Source of the DNA: Roseivivax lentus
Lineage (GTDB): Bacteria > Pseudomonadota > Alphaproteobacteria > Rhodobacterales > Rhodobacteraceae
DNA length: 64,000 nucleotides
Reading direction: 5' to 3'
Assembly (NCBI RefSeq): GCF_900156805.1
Contig: NZ_FTOQ01000008.1
Coordinates: 1 to 64,000, forward strand
A program made the position numbers and the translations under genes. The notes under the pieces are model-generated. The model saw nothing but the letters and a program-made list of their open reading frames with translations, did not search any database and was not told the DNA's origin. Positions 35,164-43,626 of the stretch are shown here, piece after piece; the stretch's first letter is position 1; each line of letters opens with the position of its first letter.

Positions 35164-36053
35164 CCCCGTCCGAGGCCTTCGCAGCCTACGAGGCCGTGCG
35201 CCACCGACTGCCGCCCGCTGCCGAAGGCGGCGCGGCGGAGCCCGTGGACACGCTGGATGACCTCGCGGACCGGTTCGATGTCTTCCTGCTCGATGCGTTC
35301 GGGGTCCTGAACATCGGCGAGGCGGCAATTCCTGGTGTCGTGGATCGCATCGCGGGCCTGCAGGCGATGGGCAAGCGGTGCATCGTGGTGACCAACGCGG
35401 CAGGCTACCCGCATGCCATGCTCATGGCGCGGTACGAAAAGCTGGGCTACAGCTTCGCCCCCGAGGACGTCATCTCGAGCCGCAAGACGCTTCTGGCCGC
35501 CCTCCGCGAGGCCCCTTCCCGACATTGGGGCATGATGGCCACGAAACGGTTCGGCACCGAAGACCTCGAAGGGCTGGACGTCACCTTCCTCGGCGAAGAC
35601 CCGGCGGATTACGACGCCGCCGACGCCTTCCTGCTTCTGGGCTCTGCCGAATGGACCGATGCGCGGCAGTCGCTTCTGGAGCACGCCCTGCGCGCCCGCC
35701 CGCGTCCCGTCTGGGTCGGCAATCCCGATATCGTCGCCCCGCGCGAGCAGGGTTTCTCGATCGAGCCCGGGCATTTCGCGCATCGTCTCGCGGAGGCGTC
35801 CGGCGTGGCGCCGGAGTTTTTCGGAAAACCCTTCGGCAACATCTACGATCTTGCCTTCGCTCGTCTCGGCGCGGTCGACAGATCACGCATCCTGATGGTC
35901 GGCGACAGTCTCCACACGGATGTCTTGGGCGCGCATACCGCCGGGATCGCATCGGCGCTCGTGACGGAGCACGGGTTTTTCGCGGCATCCGATGCAAAGA
36001 GCGCCTTGCAGGCGGCGGGCATCTCTCCCGATTTCCTGCTGGCGCGGCCATGA
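35160..36053 (+). CDS. HAD-IIA family hydrolase, phn operon
   Basis: About 297 residues. The HAD nucleophile motif DVFLLDAFGVLN lies near residues 38-49 and the C-terminal motif MVGDSLHTDVLGA near 246-258, with a C2 cap between, as in the NagD/TIGR01459 group. The proposed start is a TTG (35160) that overlaps the phnE2 stop as TTGA; no ATG fits. As last gene of a phosphonate-type uptake operon it may dephosphorylate the imported compound in the cytoplasm. The substrate is unknown. Confidence 0.82.
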   Translation: MTPSEAFAAYEAVRHRLPPAAEGGAAEPVDTLDDLADRFDVFLLDAFGVLNIGEAAIPGVVDRIAGLQAMGKRCIVVTNAAGYPHAMLMARYEKLGYSFAPEDVISSRKTLLAALREAPSRHWGMMATKRFGTEDLEGLDVTFLGEDPADYDAADAFLLLGSAEWTDARQSLLEHALRARPRPVWVGNPDIVAPREQGFSIEPGHFAHRLAEASGVAPEFFGKPFGNIYDLAFARLGAVDRSRILMVGDSLHTDVLGAHTAGIASALVTEHGFFAASDAKSALQAAGISPDFLLARP

Positions 36054-36264
36054 CCGGAATTGCGCTTCGAAGAACGGGGTCCGGCACGAGAACGGCATAG
36101 CGGCGTGCCAAGGCCGCTTGGCTATGCGGGAAGATGACAGGGGCCCTGAGCGATCATTCGTGAGCGTCGCGGCGCCCGAATATCCAAGCCCGGACTGACG
36201 CATGCTGCAGGCGTCGCGAATAGCCGCTATCTTGAAGACCGGGCTTTTCAAACGGACCCACCGA

Positions 36265-36819
36265 ATGCCGAACAACGTGTCGATATCTCAGGCAGCCAAT
36301 GTGCTGCAATCGGCGAACCGCGTGCTCGTCGTCGGCTGTTCGGGAGGCGGAAAGAGCACGCTTTCCATCAAGATATCGGAACGATTTGGCTTGGATTACT
36401 TGTCCTATGATCGGGACGTCCGCTGGCTGCCGGGCTGGCAGGTTCGTGACCGCCAAGAGCAGCGCCTGATTGTTGCCGATCTGGTGAAAAGGGATCGATG
36501 GATCATGGACGGCACTACCGTGTCAACATTCGACTTGCGTCTGCCGCGCGCCGACCTGTTGATTTGGGTTCGCGTGCCGAGACGTGTCGCACTGACCGGG
36601 ATCGCGCGAAGAGTTCTGGCAAACTACGGAAAAGTCAGGACTGACATGGCGGAAGGATGTCCTGAGAAATTGCCTGATTGTGAGTTCCTGACCTTCATCT
36701 GGACATTCGAGACCCGGATGGCGCCGCGCATATCAAGTGGCATTGATCGCCATGGTCCTGAGGTTCCGGTGGTGACACTACGGTCCCATCGCGAGTTCGC
36801 GGAATTGCTCGATGCCTAA
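36265..36819 (+). CDS. P-loop kinase-like protein (adenylate-kinase related)
   Basis: A 184-residue protein (MPNNVSISQAANVLQSANRV...) with P-loop GCSGGGKSTL near residues 27-36, then YDRDVRWLPGW and an Arg-rich lid (RVPRRVALTGIARRVLANYG). It resembles the small AAA/topology-modulation (FlaR-like) kinase family, whose substrates are unknown. The ATG at 36265 fits the family; an upstream ATG would add 21 residues. Codon use is less GC-rich than its neighbours, which hints at acquisition. Not an obvious part of any operon. Confidence 0.75.
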   Translation: MPNNVSISQAANVLQSANRVLVVGCSGGGKSTLSIKISERFGLDYLSYDRDVRWLPGWQVRDRQEQRLIVADLVKRDRWIMDGTTVSTFDLRLPRADLLIWVRVPRRVALTGIARRVLANYGKVRTDMAEGCPEKLPDCEFLTFIWTFETRMAPRISSGIDRHGPEVPVVTLRSHREFAELLDA

Positions 36820-37224
36820 GAATTGCACCGACCGGCGAAATGGAGGTTCGGCAGTAACACATCACGACCGCGCCGTCCGCCGTGCAGACCTTCGTGTTAC
36901 CCGTAGCGACGTGCCGCAATTGATCCAAAGCAGTCGATGCCGGAGGCGGGCCCGGACGGGATCCGCCCCCTCCAGGTCGCAGCCCGCATGATCGCGATCC
37001 GGGCACGGGCCCGCGCGACCCCCGGTGTCATCCCAAGCTGCCATTATGCCATGCCGCGCGGGACATTCCCCGCGCGTTCCGGCAAGCTGCGCCATCGCTT
37101 TCGCGAACCCGTGCCGACCAAGGCATTCCCGAGACCCAGACCCGCGAATTTGCCGACAGGCCGCGGGAGGACATCGTTCGAACCGACGACGAGTTGTCGA
37201 AACAAACCGCGAGGAGTGCAGCAA
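36820..37224. other. Intergenic region, no gene seen
   Basis: About 400 bp between the kinase-like gene and the CrtA-like gene. The downstream frame stays open through much of it, but the residues look random (Arg/Pro-rich), and the ribosome site GAGGAG at 37211-37216 marks the real start downstream. No hairpin with a U tract or strong promoter was recognised. Confidence 0.4.
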
Positions 37225-37947
37225 ATGGCCCCCCTGTCCGCAGTGACCGTGATCGCAGCGCGGTTCAGCCGCCCCCTGAGCAGGGGGGAAGACGCCTCGG
37301 CGCGGCCGGAAGGGGCCACGCTTGCCACCGCCGGCACCGAAACCAGTTGGGACACCGCAGACGGCTATCCAAGACGCGAACGCAGCGTGCGCATCTGGAT
37401 GGCGATCTGGCCCGATCCCGGCGCCGCGGAGGCTCACCTGTCCGGTCGCGCCGACCACCTGCCGATCCTGGCGGAGGCGTCGGAGACGATCGCGCTTCTC
37501 GGCATCCCGTTCTCTTGCCACGGCAACCTCAACTGGAGCGCGGATGGCGACGTATCCTCGCTCTACCCCCATCTCGGAAAGCGCCCCGGGCAGACGCAGC
37601 CGATCCTCGTCATGACGAGCCTTGGCATCGGCGACCCCGAAGACGGGCTGGTGGAATTCGGGCAGGGCGTGAAGGCCGTGCGCGATGCCTTTGCGAAAAA
37701 CCCCTCCGTGCTTCTCGACATGAACATGCTTCCGGACCTGCCCGTGATCGACGGCCCGACCCTCACGCTCTGGCGGTCCGAGCGTGAGATCATCCACGGC
37801 GCCTATCGCAGCGACCCGCACAAGACGGCCATGACGCTGCGCAACGGCGCCACGGCGCGTGCGTCCTTCACGCGGATGGCCGTCGTTTCGGCAGAGGGCG
37901 TCTGGAATGGAACGGATCTGGGAAAGGCCCTTGCGGCCGCTGGATGA
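37225..37947 (+). CDS. Spheroidene-monooxygenase-like (CrtA-like) protein
   Basis: A 240-residue soluble protein. Its second half lines up with CrtA: PILVMTSLGIG, NPSVLLDMNMLPDLPVIDG, LTLWRSEREIIHGAYRSDPH, and the final FTRMAVVSAEGVWNGTDL; the VRIWMAIWPD block matches the middle. CrtA is a haem-dependent carotenoid oxygenase of purple bacteria. No other carotenoid gene is in view, so this may be a paralogue with another job. GAGGAG precedes the ATG at 37225. It is convergent with the LysR gene. Confidence 0.55.
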   Translation: MAPLSAVTVIAARFSRPLSRGEDASARPEGATLATAGTETSWDTADGYPRRERSVRIWMAIWPDPGAAEAHLSGRADHLPILAEASETIALLGIPFSCHGNLNWSADGDVSSLYPHLGKRPGQTQPILVMTSLGIGDPEDGLVEFGQGVKAVRDAFAKNPSVLLDMNMLPDLPVIDGPTLTLWRSEREIIHGAYRSDPHKTAMTLRNGATARASFTRMAVVSAEGVWNGTDLGKALAAAG

Positions 37948-38113
37948 CCGGGCTGGTCCGGTCCCGCGCCATCAACCATCATACGCTTCGCACCCGTGCG
38001 GCGGTGACGCGAGGGCCGGTCTGTACACACCCTGTGCCCCCGGTCGCTTGACGCCTGACCGCAGCACGACGCGATCTTGCGCCTGCGCCCACCTGCTGGG
38101 TTTCCCTCACGGC

Positions 38114-39058
38114 CTAGCCAAGCGCCTGCTCGACCAGATGGTCCGCCTCGGCATGGCGTGCGGCATAGGCCGTCAGGACGATCTCGCGGATCCATTTCGA
38201 GGCCGGATCGCTGGCGAGGCGCGACGACCAGAAAAACCGTGTGCGGAACATCGCCGGCGTGATCTGTGGAACGACCGGGCGCAACCCGTAGGTCTGCATG
38301 TCCCAGGCCATCATGATCCTCGGAAAGGTGCCGATCAGGTCGCTTTCCGCCAGAAGCGGACCGAGGCTCGAGAATTCCGAGATCAGCGCACCGATGGTCC
38401 TGTCGGGTGGCGTGCCGTCGGCGGGGTTGTCGAGCGGACTGCGCGCATCGTTCGCGATGTTGACCTGGACATGCGGATAGCGTGACCAGGCCTCGGGCCC
38501 CCAATCCGCGAGCGCGGGATGACCGTCGCGAAGGAAACTGGTCCACCGGAAAGGCGCCACCTCGACCGCGTCGAGGCCATCGGGCAGCCGGGTTTCGCCA
38601 CCGAGATGCGCGATATCGACCAATCCCTCGGCCACCGCATCGTAAACCTGCCGCGGGGCGGACAGCCATTCGAGCTTGACGCCCGGGGCCTCGGCCCGGA
38701 TCCGTCGCATGACGTCCGACAGGACCTTCCCGCTGATCGGGCAGGCCACGCGGAACACACGGTCGCTGGTGGCCGGATCGAAGGCCTCGGGCACCGCGAG
38801 GACCCGCTTGATGCTGCGCAGGATCGGGCGGACGTCCTCGATCAGCACGAGCGCGAAGGGGCTTGGCTGCATACGCCCGCCGACCCGGACCATGAGCGGG
38901 TCCCCCACCTGCTCGCGCAGACGCGCCAGCGCATGGCTGATCGCCGAAGGCGTCTTTGCAAGCGTCTCCGCCGCCCCCGCCACGCTTCCTTCGGACATCA
39001 GCGCCTCGAACACGACGAGGAGGTTCAGGTCGATCCGGTGAAGCTGAATCTCCTTCAT
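38114..39058 (-). CDS. LysR family transcriptional regulator
   Basis: A 314-residue protein with the N-terminal winged helix (MKEIQLHRIDLNLLVVFEAL, then AAETLAKTPSAISHALARLR) and a C-terminal effector domain (FRVACPISGKVLSDVMRRIR...). The start at 39058 is the family start. It is divergent from the sulfotransferase gene across 98 bp, so that gene is the most likely target besides itself. The effector is unknown. Confidence 0.92.
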   Translation of the reverse strand: MKEIQLHRIDLNLLVVFEALMSEGSVAGAAETLAKTPSAISHALARLREQVGDPLMVRVGGRMQPSPFALVLIEDVRPILRSIKRVLAVPEAFDPATSDRVFRVACPISGKVLSDVMRRIRAEAPGVKLEWLSAPRQVYDAVAEGLVDIAHLGGETRLPDGLDAVEVAPFRWTSFLRDGHPALADWGPEAWSRYPHVQVNIANDARSPLDNPADGTPPDRTIGALISEFSSLGPLLAESDLIGTFPRIMMAWDMQTYGLRPVVPQITPAMFRTRFFWSSRLASDPASKWIREIVLTAYAARHAEADHLVEQALG

Positions 39059-39156
39059 GACCGCTGAAAACCATTCGTTTGAGTGACGCCGAAGCTTGGC
39101 GCAATCTGAGCGCACTTCACAAGCACAGACTGGCAGCAAGGAAAGGACCCATTCCC

Positions 39157-39792
39157 ATGGGACTGAAAATCATTGGCTCCGGGTTCGGCCGGACCGGCAC
39201 GATGTCGACCAAGATGGCCCTCGAACAACTGGGCTTCGGCCCGTGCCATCACATGGTCGAAGTCATGCAGAACCCCGCGCAGCCCGCGCATTGGCATGCC
39301 CTTGCCCGAGGGGCGGAGCCCGACTGGGCCGAGGTCTTCGACGGCTATTCCGCGCAGGTGGATTTTCCCGGTGCCGCGGTCTGGCACGCGCTTGCGATCG
39401 CCTTCCCCGAAGCAAAGGTCATCCATACCGAACGCCCCGAGGAAGATTGGTGGGCCAGCTATTCGGCCACGATCGGCAAGTTCTTCCGGCATCGCGAAAG
39501 CCTGCCTCTGCCCCCGCCCGTGGCCGCCGTCTTCGCGACCATGGACAAGCTTCTGATCGAGGGCGTGATGGGCGGGCATGACAAGGACAGCGCCATCGCA
39601 GCCTATCGGCGCAACAACGAAAAGGTCCGCGACACGATCCCGAAAGACCGCCTGCTGGTCTTCACGCCGTCGGACGGATGGGAGCCGCTCTGCGATTTCC
39701 TCGGCGTCGATGCGCCGGAGGGCGCTTTCCCCAGAAGCAACGCCCGCGAAGAATTCTGGGCCCTCTTCGGCGGCGAACCCGCATTCGCCTGA
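39157..39792 (+). CDS. Sulfotransferase family protein
   Basis: A 211-residue protein whose N-terminus MGLKIIGSGFGRTGTMSTKM contains the 5'-phosphosulfate-binding loop GFGRTGTMS. EAKVIHTERPEEDWWASYSA supplies the 3'-phosphate site. This is the short Sulfotransfer_4-like family widespread in marine bacteria. It transfers sulfate from PAPS to an unknown acceptor, and no signal peptide is seen. It is divergent from a LysR regulator and followed by a strong hairpin, hence monocistronic. Confidence 0.85.
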   Translation: MGLKIIGSGFGRTGTMSTKMALEQLGFGPCHHMVEVMQNPAQPAHWHALARGAEPDWAEVFDGYSAQVDFPGAAVWHALAIAFPEAKVIHTERPEEDWWASYSATIGKFFRHRESLPLPPPVAAVFATMDKLLIEGVMGGHDKDSAIAAYRRNNEKVRDTIPKDRLLVFTPSDGWEPLCDFLGVDAPEGAFPRSNAREEFWALFGGEPAFA

Positions 39793-39819
39793 GATGCCGG
39801 GGAATTGGCAAGACGGAGC

Positions 39820-39854
39820 ACCTGCCGTTCGGCGCACCTCGCCGAACGGCAGGT
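39820..39854. terminator. Hairpin after the sulfotransferase gene
   Basis: ACCTGCCGTTCGGCG (39820-39834) pairs perfectly with CGCCGAACGGCAGGT (39840-39854) over a CACCT loop. The 15-bp stem stands between the convergent sulfotransferase and dctM genes. No U tract is present, but the position and stability suggest a bidirectional terminator. Confidence 0.65.
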
Positions 39855-40033
39855 TCGTCGGCTGAACCCACATTCTTCATTGGCAGCGCATCGTCCCTGT
39901 GCCCGGGCTGGCGCACGTCCCCAGATCGACCTTCGCGAAGTGTCGACCAACCCGTGCAAAAAAGCACCGGCGCCGTCACGACGCCTGCGACAAACCCCGC
40001 CAGCCCGGGCGTGCTGGCGGGTCTCAACGAGCC

Positions 40034-41353
40034 TCACCGCCCGGTGACACCCGGGAAAGCGATCAGCACGGCAAGGGCCAGGACCTGCAGCGCGATGAAC
40101 GGCAGCAGCGCGCGGAAGATCTCGCCCAAGCTGATATCGGGCGGGGCCACCGATTTCAGGTAGAACGCGGCCGGGCCGAAGGGCGGCGAGAGGAAGCTCA
40201 CCTGCATGTTCATGCAGAACAGCACCCCGAACCACACCGGATCGTAGCCGAGATCGGTGATGATCGGCACGAAGATCGGCATTGCCAGAAGCGCGATCCC
40301 CACCCAGTCGAGGAACATGCCCAGAAGGAACAGGATCCCCATCATGAAGAGCAGCACGTAGAGCCGGTCCTCCGAGATGCCGGTGATCAGCGAGGAGACG
40401 AAATCGATCCCGCCCATGAGGTTGAACACCCCCACGAGGGCCGAGGCGCCGATGCCGATCCAGACGATCATGCCGACGGTCTGCAGCGTCTGAAGCGCCG
40501 CGTCGCGCAAGAGCGCGAGGGTGAACTCGCCGCGCAGGATGGTCGAGAGGATCACGCCCAGGACACCCACCGCCGACGCTTCGGTGACCGAGGCGATGCC
40601 GCCGTAGATCGACCCCAGCACGCCGATCACCACGAGAATCGGCAGGATCAGCCCCTTGAGCAGCTTCAGCCGCTCGCCGACCGGCGTCTTGTCCTCCTCT
40701 TCGAGGATCGGCGCCATGGCCGGGTTGAGGTAGGACCGGACCAGCACGTAGGTCACGTAGAACCCCGCCAGCATCAGGCCGGGCAGGAAGGACGCGGTGA
40801 ACAGCTCTCCGATTGAGACATTCGCGGTCAGCCCGTAGATGATGAGCACGATCGAGGGCGGTACCATCGTGCCCAGCGCGCCGCCTGCGCAGACCACGCC
40901 GATGGCGAGCTTGCGATCATAGCCGAGGCGCAGCATCTGCGGCAGCGCGATGAGGCCCAGAAGGACGATCTCGCCGCCGATGATGCCGGACATGGCGGCA
41001 AGGATGACCGCGACGAAAATGGTCTGGATCGCCACACCGCCGCGCAACCGTCCGCCGACTAGCTTCATCGCGTCGAAGAGATCGCGCGCGATGCCCGACC
41101 GGTCGAGGATCGCCGCCATCAGCACGAACATCGGCACCGAGACGAAGACGAAGGACGACACGAAGGAATAGACCCGGCTCGTGATCAGCGGAACCGCCAT
41201 CGGGCCGAACCAGCCCAGCGCGAAGATCAGCGCGACGAGCAGCGTCACGAAGGCCAGCGGGATGCCCGTGACGAGAAGCAGCAGCAACATCCCGAACATG
41301 AGATAGGTCGCGGTCTCGACGCCGAGCCCCTGGAGCGATCCGAAGATTTCCAT
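40034..41353 (-). CDS. dctM: TRAP transporter large permease
   Basis: A 439-residue membrane protein with about 12 hydrophobic segments and the DctM patterns GGAIGTMVPPSIVLIIYG-like (here GGALGTMVPPSIVLIIYGL) and FLGMFLDWVGIALLAMPIFV. It forms the sodium-driven channel of a tripartite TRAP importer. It follows dctQ after 1 bp. With gluconokinase at the head of the operon, a sugar acid such as gluconate is the likely substrate. Confidence 0.93.
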   Translation of the reverse strand: MEIFGSLQGLGVETATYLMFGMLLLLLVTGIPLAFVTLLVALIFALGWFGPMAVPLITSRVYSFVSSFVFVSVPMFVLMAAILDRSGIARDLFDAMKLVGGRLRGGVAIQTIFVAVILAAMSGIIGGEIVLLGLIALPQMLRLGYDRKLAIGVVCAGGALGTMVPPSIVLIIYGLTANVSIGELFTASFLPGLMLAGFYVTYVLVRSYLNPAMAPILEEEDKTPVGERLKLLKGLILPILVVIGVLGSIYGGIASVTEASAVGVLGVILSTILRGEFTLALLRDAALQTLQTVGMIVWIGIGASALVGVFNLMGGIDFVSSLITGISEDRLYVLLFMMGILFLLGMFLDWVGIALLAMPIFVPIITDLGYDPVWFGVLFCMNMQVSFLSPPFGPAAFYLKSVAPPDISLGEIFRALLPFIALQVLALAVLIAFPGVTGR

Positions 41354-41354
41354 G

Positions 41355-41912
41355 TCAGCGTCTCCCGCGGGCGTAGTTGAACGCCAGGATGAGGAATTGC
41401 AGCGCCATCACGGCGAGAACCGCCAGAAGGAAGACCTTCATCAGGCCCGGATAGACGGGATCCCAGGCACTGCCCGACCGCTCGAGGCGGAACGCCCCCG
41501 ACGGCGTGAAGGCGGCGCGCTGGACCATCAGCCAGGCGGCATAGGTGAACATCATCGAGGCGGCGGCGCAGACGAGCGAGATGGTCACGTCGAACACCTT
41601 GCGCCAGCGCGGCGACAGCGCGTCGTAGATCAGCACGACACGGATGTGACGGTCGCGGGCGGCGCAATAGAGCCCGCCATAGATGAAGGCGACGCCGCAG
41701 AGAAAGATCGTCGTCTCGTGGGCCCATGTCGTCGGCGCGTTGAAGAAGTAGCGCAGCACGACCTCCTGGATCAGGATCAGCATCGCCAGCACGATGCCGG
41801 CGGCAAAGATCAGCCCCGCTTTCGAGATCGCGCGCCCGAGAAGACCCGCCTCCGGGATCGGCCCCGCAGGTGCCTCGCGGGCCGTCTCGTCCGTGGCCTG
41901 GTGATCGCTCAT
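41355..41912 (-). CDS. dctQ: TRAP transporter small permease
   Basis: A 185-residue membrane protein (MSDHQATDETAREAPAGPIP...) with four spans and the DctQ motif RYFFNAPTTWAHETTIFLCG near residues 61-80. It joins DctM in the membrane domain. The ATG at 41912 is preceded by a GGGGAGGGG ribosome site; a start 12 codons upstream would run into the terminator. An intrinsic terminator separates it from dctP. Confidence 0.92.
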   Translation of the reverse strand: MSDHQATDETAREAPAGPIPEAGLLGRAISKAGLIFAAGIVLAMLILIQEVVLRYFFNAPTTWAHETTIFLCGVAFIYGGLYCAARDRHIRVVLIYDALSPRWRKVFDVTISLVCAAASMMFTYAAWLMVQRAAFTPSGAFRLERSGSAWDPVYPGLMKVFLLAVLAVMALQFLILAFNYARGRR

Positions 41913-41929
41913 TGTCCCCTCCCCTATCG

Positions 41930-41959
41930 AAAAAACGGGCCGGCGCATGTGCCGGCCCG
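41930..41959 (-). terminator. Intrinsic terminator between dctP and dctQ
   Basis: On the minus strand CGGGCCGGC (41951-41959) pairs with GCCGGCCCG (41936-41944) and is followed by six Ts (41930-41935). It lies right after dctP and before dctQ, the common arrangement that keeps the binding protein in excess over the permease subunits. Confidence 0.85.
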
Positions 41960-41983
41960 CTGTCTGATCGCGGATCGCGCCGC

Positions 41984-42988
41984 TTACATCAGCCCGGCTT
42001 CGGTCAGGTAGGACGTCAGCGCGTCATAGACCTTCTGGGCGTTCTCGGACCGTGCCGCGACCTTCTCCCATTCGCCCTGGGCGATCTGGCGGAACTTGGC
42101 GCGCTCCTCGGCGGACCAGTCATGCACGGTGATGTCGCCGGCGGCCTTGGCCGCTTCGACGGCCTCCTGATCGGCCTCGCGCAGCGTCGACACCTGCAGT
42201 TGCGCGAACTCTTCCACCGATTCCTCGAGCGCAGCCTGCTGTTCGGCGGTCAGGCTGTCCCACTTGGCCTTGTTCATCGAGATCTCGACCAGCGGCATGG
42301 AGTGGAAGCCGGGATAGACCGGGTGCTTGGCCACGTCGTGCAGGCCCTGCGCCTGGTTGGTGGAGAAGACGGTGTAATCGGCCGCGTCGATCACCCCCTT
42401 GTCGAGCGAGGTGAAGACCTCGGAGCCCGGCAGGTTGACCGGGGCCGCGCCCGCCGCCGCGAAGACCTGCTGCACGAGGCCCTCGGGCGCGCGCATCTTC
42501 AGACCCTGAAGGTCGTCGACCCCCTCCAGCGGCACCTTCGAGACGAAGGCCTCGAGGCCCGGCGTGGTCGCGCCGATGAATTGCAGGCCATACGGCTGCA
42601 CGAGCTCGTTCATCAGCTCCTTGCCGCCGCCTTCGTTCATGAAGTCGAACATTTCCTGCGGGTCGGAATAGGCACCGACCGGGTTCGCGATCAGGCCGAA
42701 GGCCGGGTCCTTGCCCGAGAAATACGACGTGTCGGTCACGTGTCCGTCGAGGATGCCCGCCGCGATGGCGTCCTGCGTCTCGTTATGGGCGACGATCGAC
42801 TCGACCGGCAGCAGGTTGATCTCGATGGTTCCGCCGGTCTTCTCCGACACGCTTTCCGCCCATTGCTGCTGAAGCTGGAAATTCGGATTGCCCGCCGGGT
42901 CGGACGACTGGAAGCGCAGGGTGATGTCCTGTGCGAAGGCGGTGCCTGCGACGCTGGCCAGAAGGGCTGCGATTGTAAGATGTTTCAT
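41984..42988 (-). CDS. dctP: TRAP transporter substrate-binding protein
   Basis: A 334-residue exported protein (signal MKHLTIAALLASVAGTAFAQ). The DctP fold carries LQGLKMRAPEGLVQQVFAAAGAAPV, with the conserved Arg that binds a carboxylate ligand, and FTSLDKGVIDAADYTVFSTN. It belongs to the branch with long signal and C-terminal helices. It follows gluconokinase within about 40 bp. A carboxylate ligand is expected; gluconate is inferred from context only. Confidence 0.92.
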   Translation of the reverse strand: MKHLTIAALLASVAGTAFAQDITLRFQSSDPAGNPNFQLQQQWAESVSEKTGGTIEINLLPVESIVAHNETQDAIAAGILDGHVTDTSYFSGKDPAFGLIANPVGAYSDPQEMFDFMNEGGGKELMNELVQPYGLQFIGATTPGLEAFVSKVPLEGVDDLQGLKMRAPEGLVQQVFAAAGAAPVNLPGSEVFTSLDKGVIDAADYTVFSTNQAQGLHDVAKHPVYPGFHSMPLVEISMNKAKWDSLTAEQQAALEESVEEFAQLQVSTLREADQEAVEAAKAAGDITVHDWSAEERAKFRQIAQGEWEKVAARSENAQKVYDALTSYLTEAGLM

Positions 42989-43025
42989 GTGATGGGTCCT
43001 CTTCCCTTGGTGAAATGAAAGCCGG

Positions 43026-43526
43026 TCACGCCAAAGGGCGTGTCCGGGTCGCGAAAGTCTCGGCGGCGTCCACGATCTCCTGGACCGGACGGGCGATATC
43101 GATGGTCAGGACATCCTCCCCGTCCGGGGCCTCCAGAAGCGCGAACTGGCTGTCGATCAGGCTGGCTGGCATGAAGTGATCCTTGCGCCCGGCCATCCGT
43201 TCGGCAACGAGCGACCGGGAGCCCGACAGATGCACGATCCGGAGGTCTTCCAGCGCCGCCGCCAGCCGGTCACGGTAGGATCGCTTCAGCGCGGAGCAGG
43301 CGATGACCGTGTCCCCGCCCGCCTCTCGGGCCGCCTCCGCGATCCGGTCGAGCCAGCTCCAGCGATCCGCATCGGTCAGCGGCTCGCCCCGGCTCATCCG
43401 CGCGACGGCCGAGGCGGAATGATAGCTGTCGGCCTCGATGAACTGCGTGCCCAGACGGTCGGCCAGGCGGCTGGCGACGGACGACTTGCCCGTTCCGCAC
43501 ACTCCCATGACCAGCACATGTGTCAC
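43026..43526 (-). CDS. gntK: Gluconokinase
   Basis: A 166-residue protein with P-loop GVCGTGKSSV (residues 8-17), GTQFIEADSYHSASAVARMS, CSALKRSYRDRL and the lid LVAERMAGRKDHFMPASLIDSQ, all hallmarks of GntK. It phosphorylates gluconate to 6-phosphogluconate for the Entner-Doudoroff or pentose phosphate route. The start is a GTG (43526) after GGGAGGGG. It heads the gntK-dctP-dctQ-dctM operon, divergent from the LacI-family gene with operators between. Confidence 0.93.
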   Translation of the reverse strand: MTHVLVMGVCGTGKSSVASRLADRLGTQFIEADSYHSASAVARMSRGEPLTDADRWSWLDRIAEAAREAGGDTVIACSALKRSYRDRLAAALEDLRIVHLSGSRSLVAERMAGRKDHFMPASLIDSQFALLEAPDGEDVLTIDIARPVQEIVDAAETFATRTRPLA

Positions 43527-43560
43527 GCAATCCCCTCCCGAAATGCGGCTGTTCGCCGAA

Positions 43561-43593
43561 TGACAGCGCTATCATTAGTTGACAGCGCTGTCA
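43561..43593. promoter_or_regulatory. Twin palindromic operators of the gluconate regulator
   Basis: TGACAGCGCTATCA (43561-43574, one mismatch) and TGACAGCGCTGTCA (43580-43593, perfect 14-bp palindrome) stand 19 bp apart in the gntK/regulator divergent gap. The central GC and symmetric arms are typical of LacI-family sites. The second overlaps a TTGACA -35 hexamer (43579-43584) facing the regulator gene, so repression of both promoters is expected. Confidence 0.8.
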
Positions 43594-43626
43594 TCGGTCA
43601 AGGATAGACTCCGTAAGGAGCCAAAA

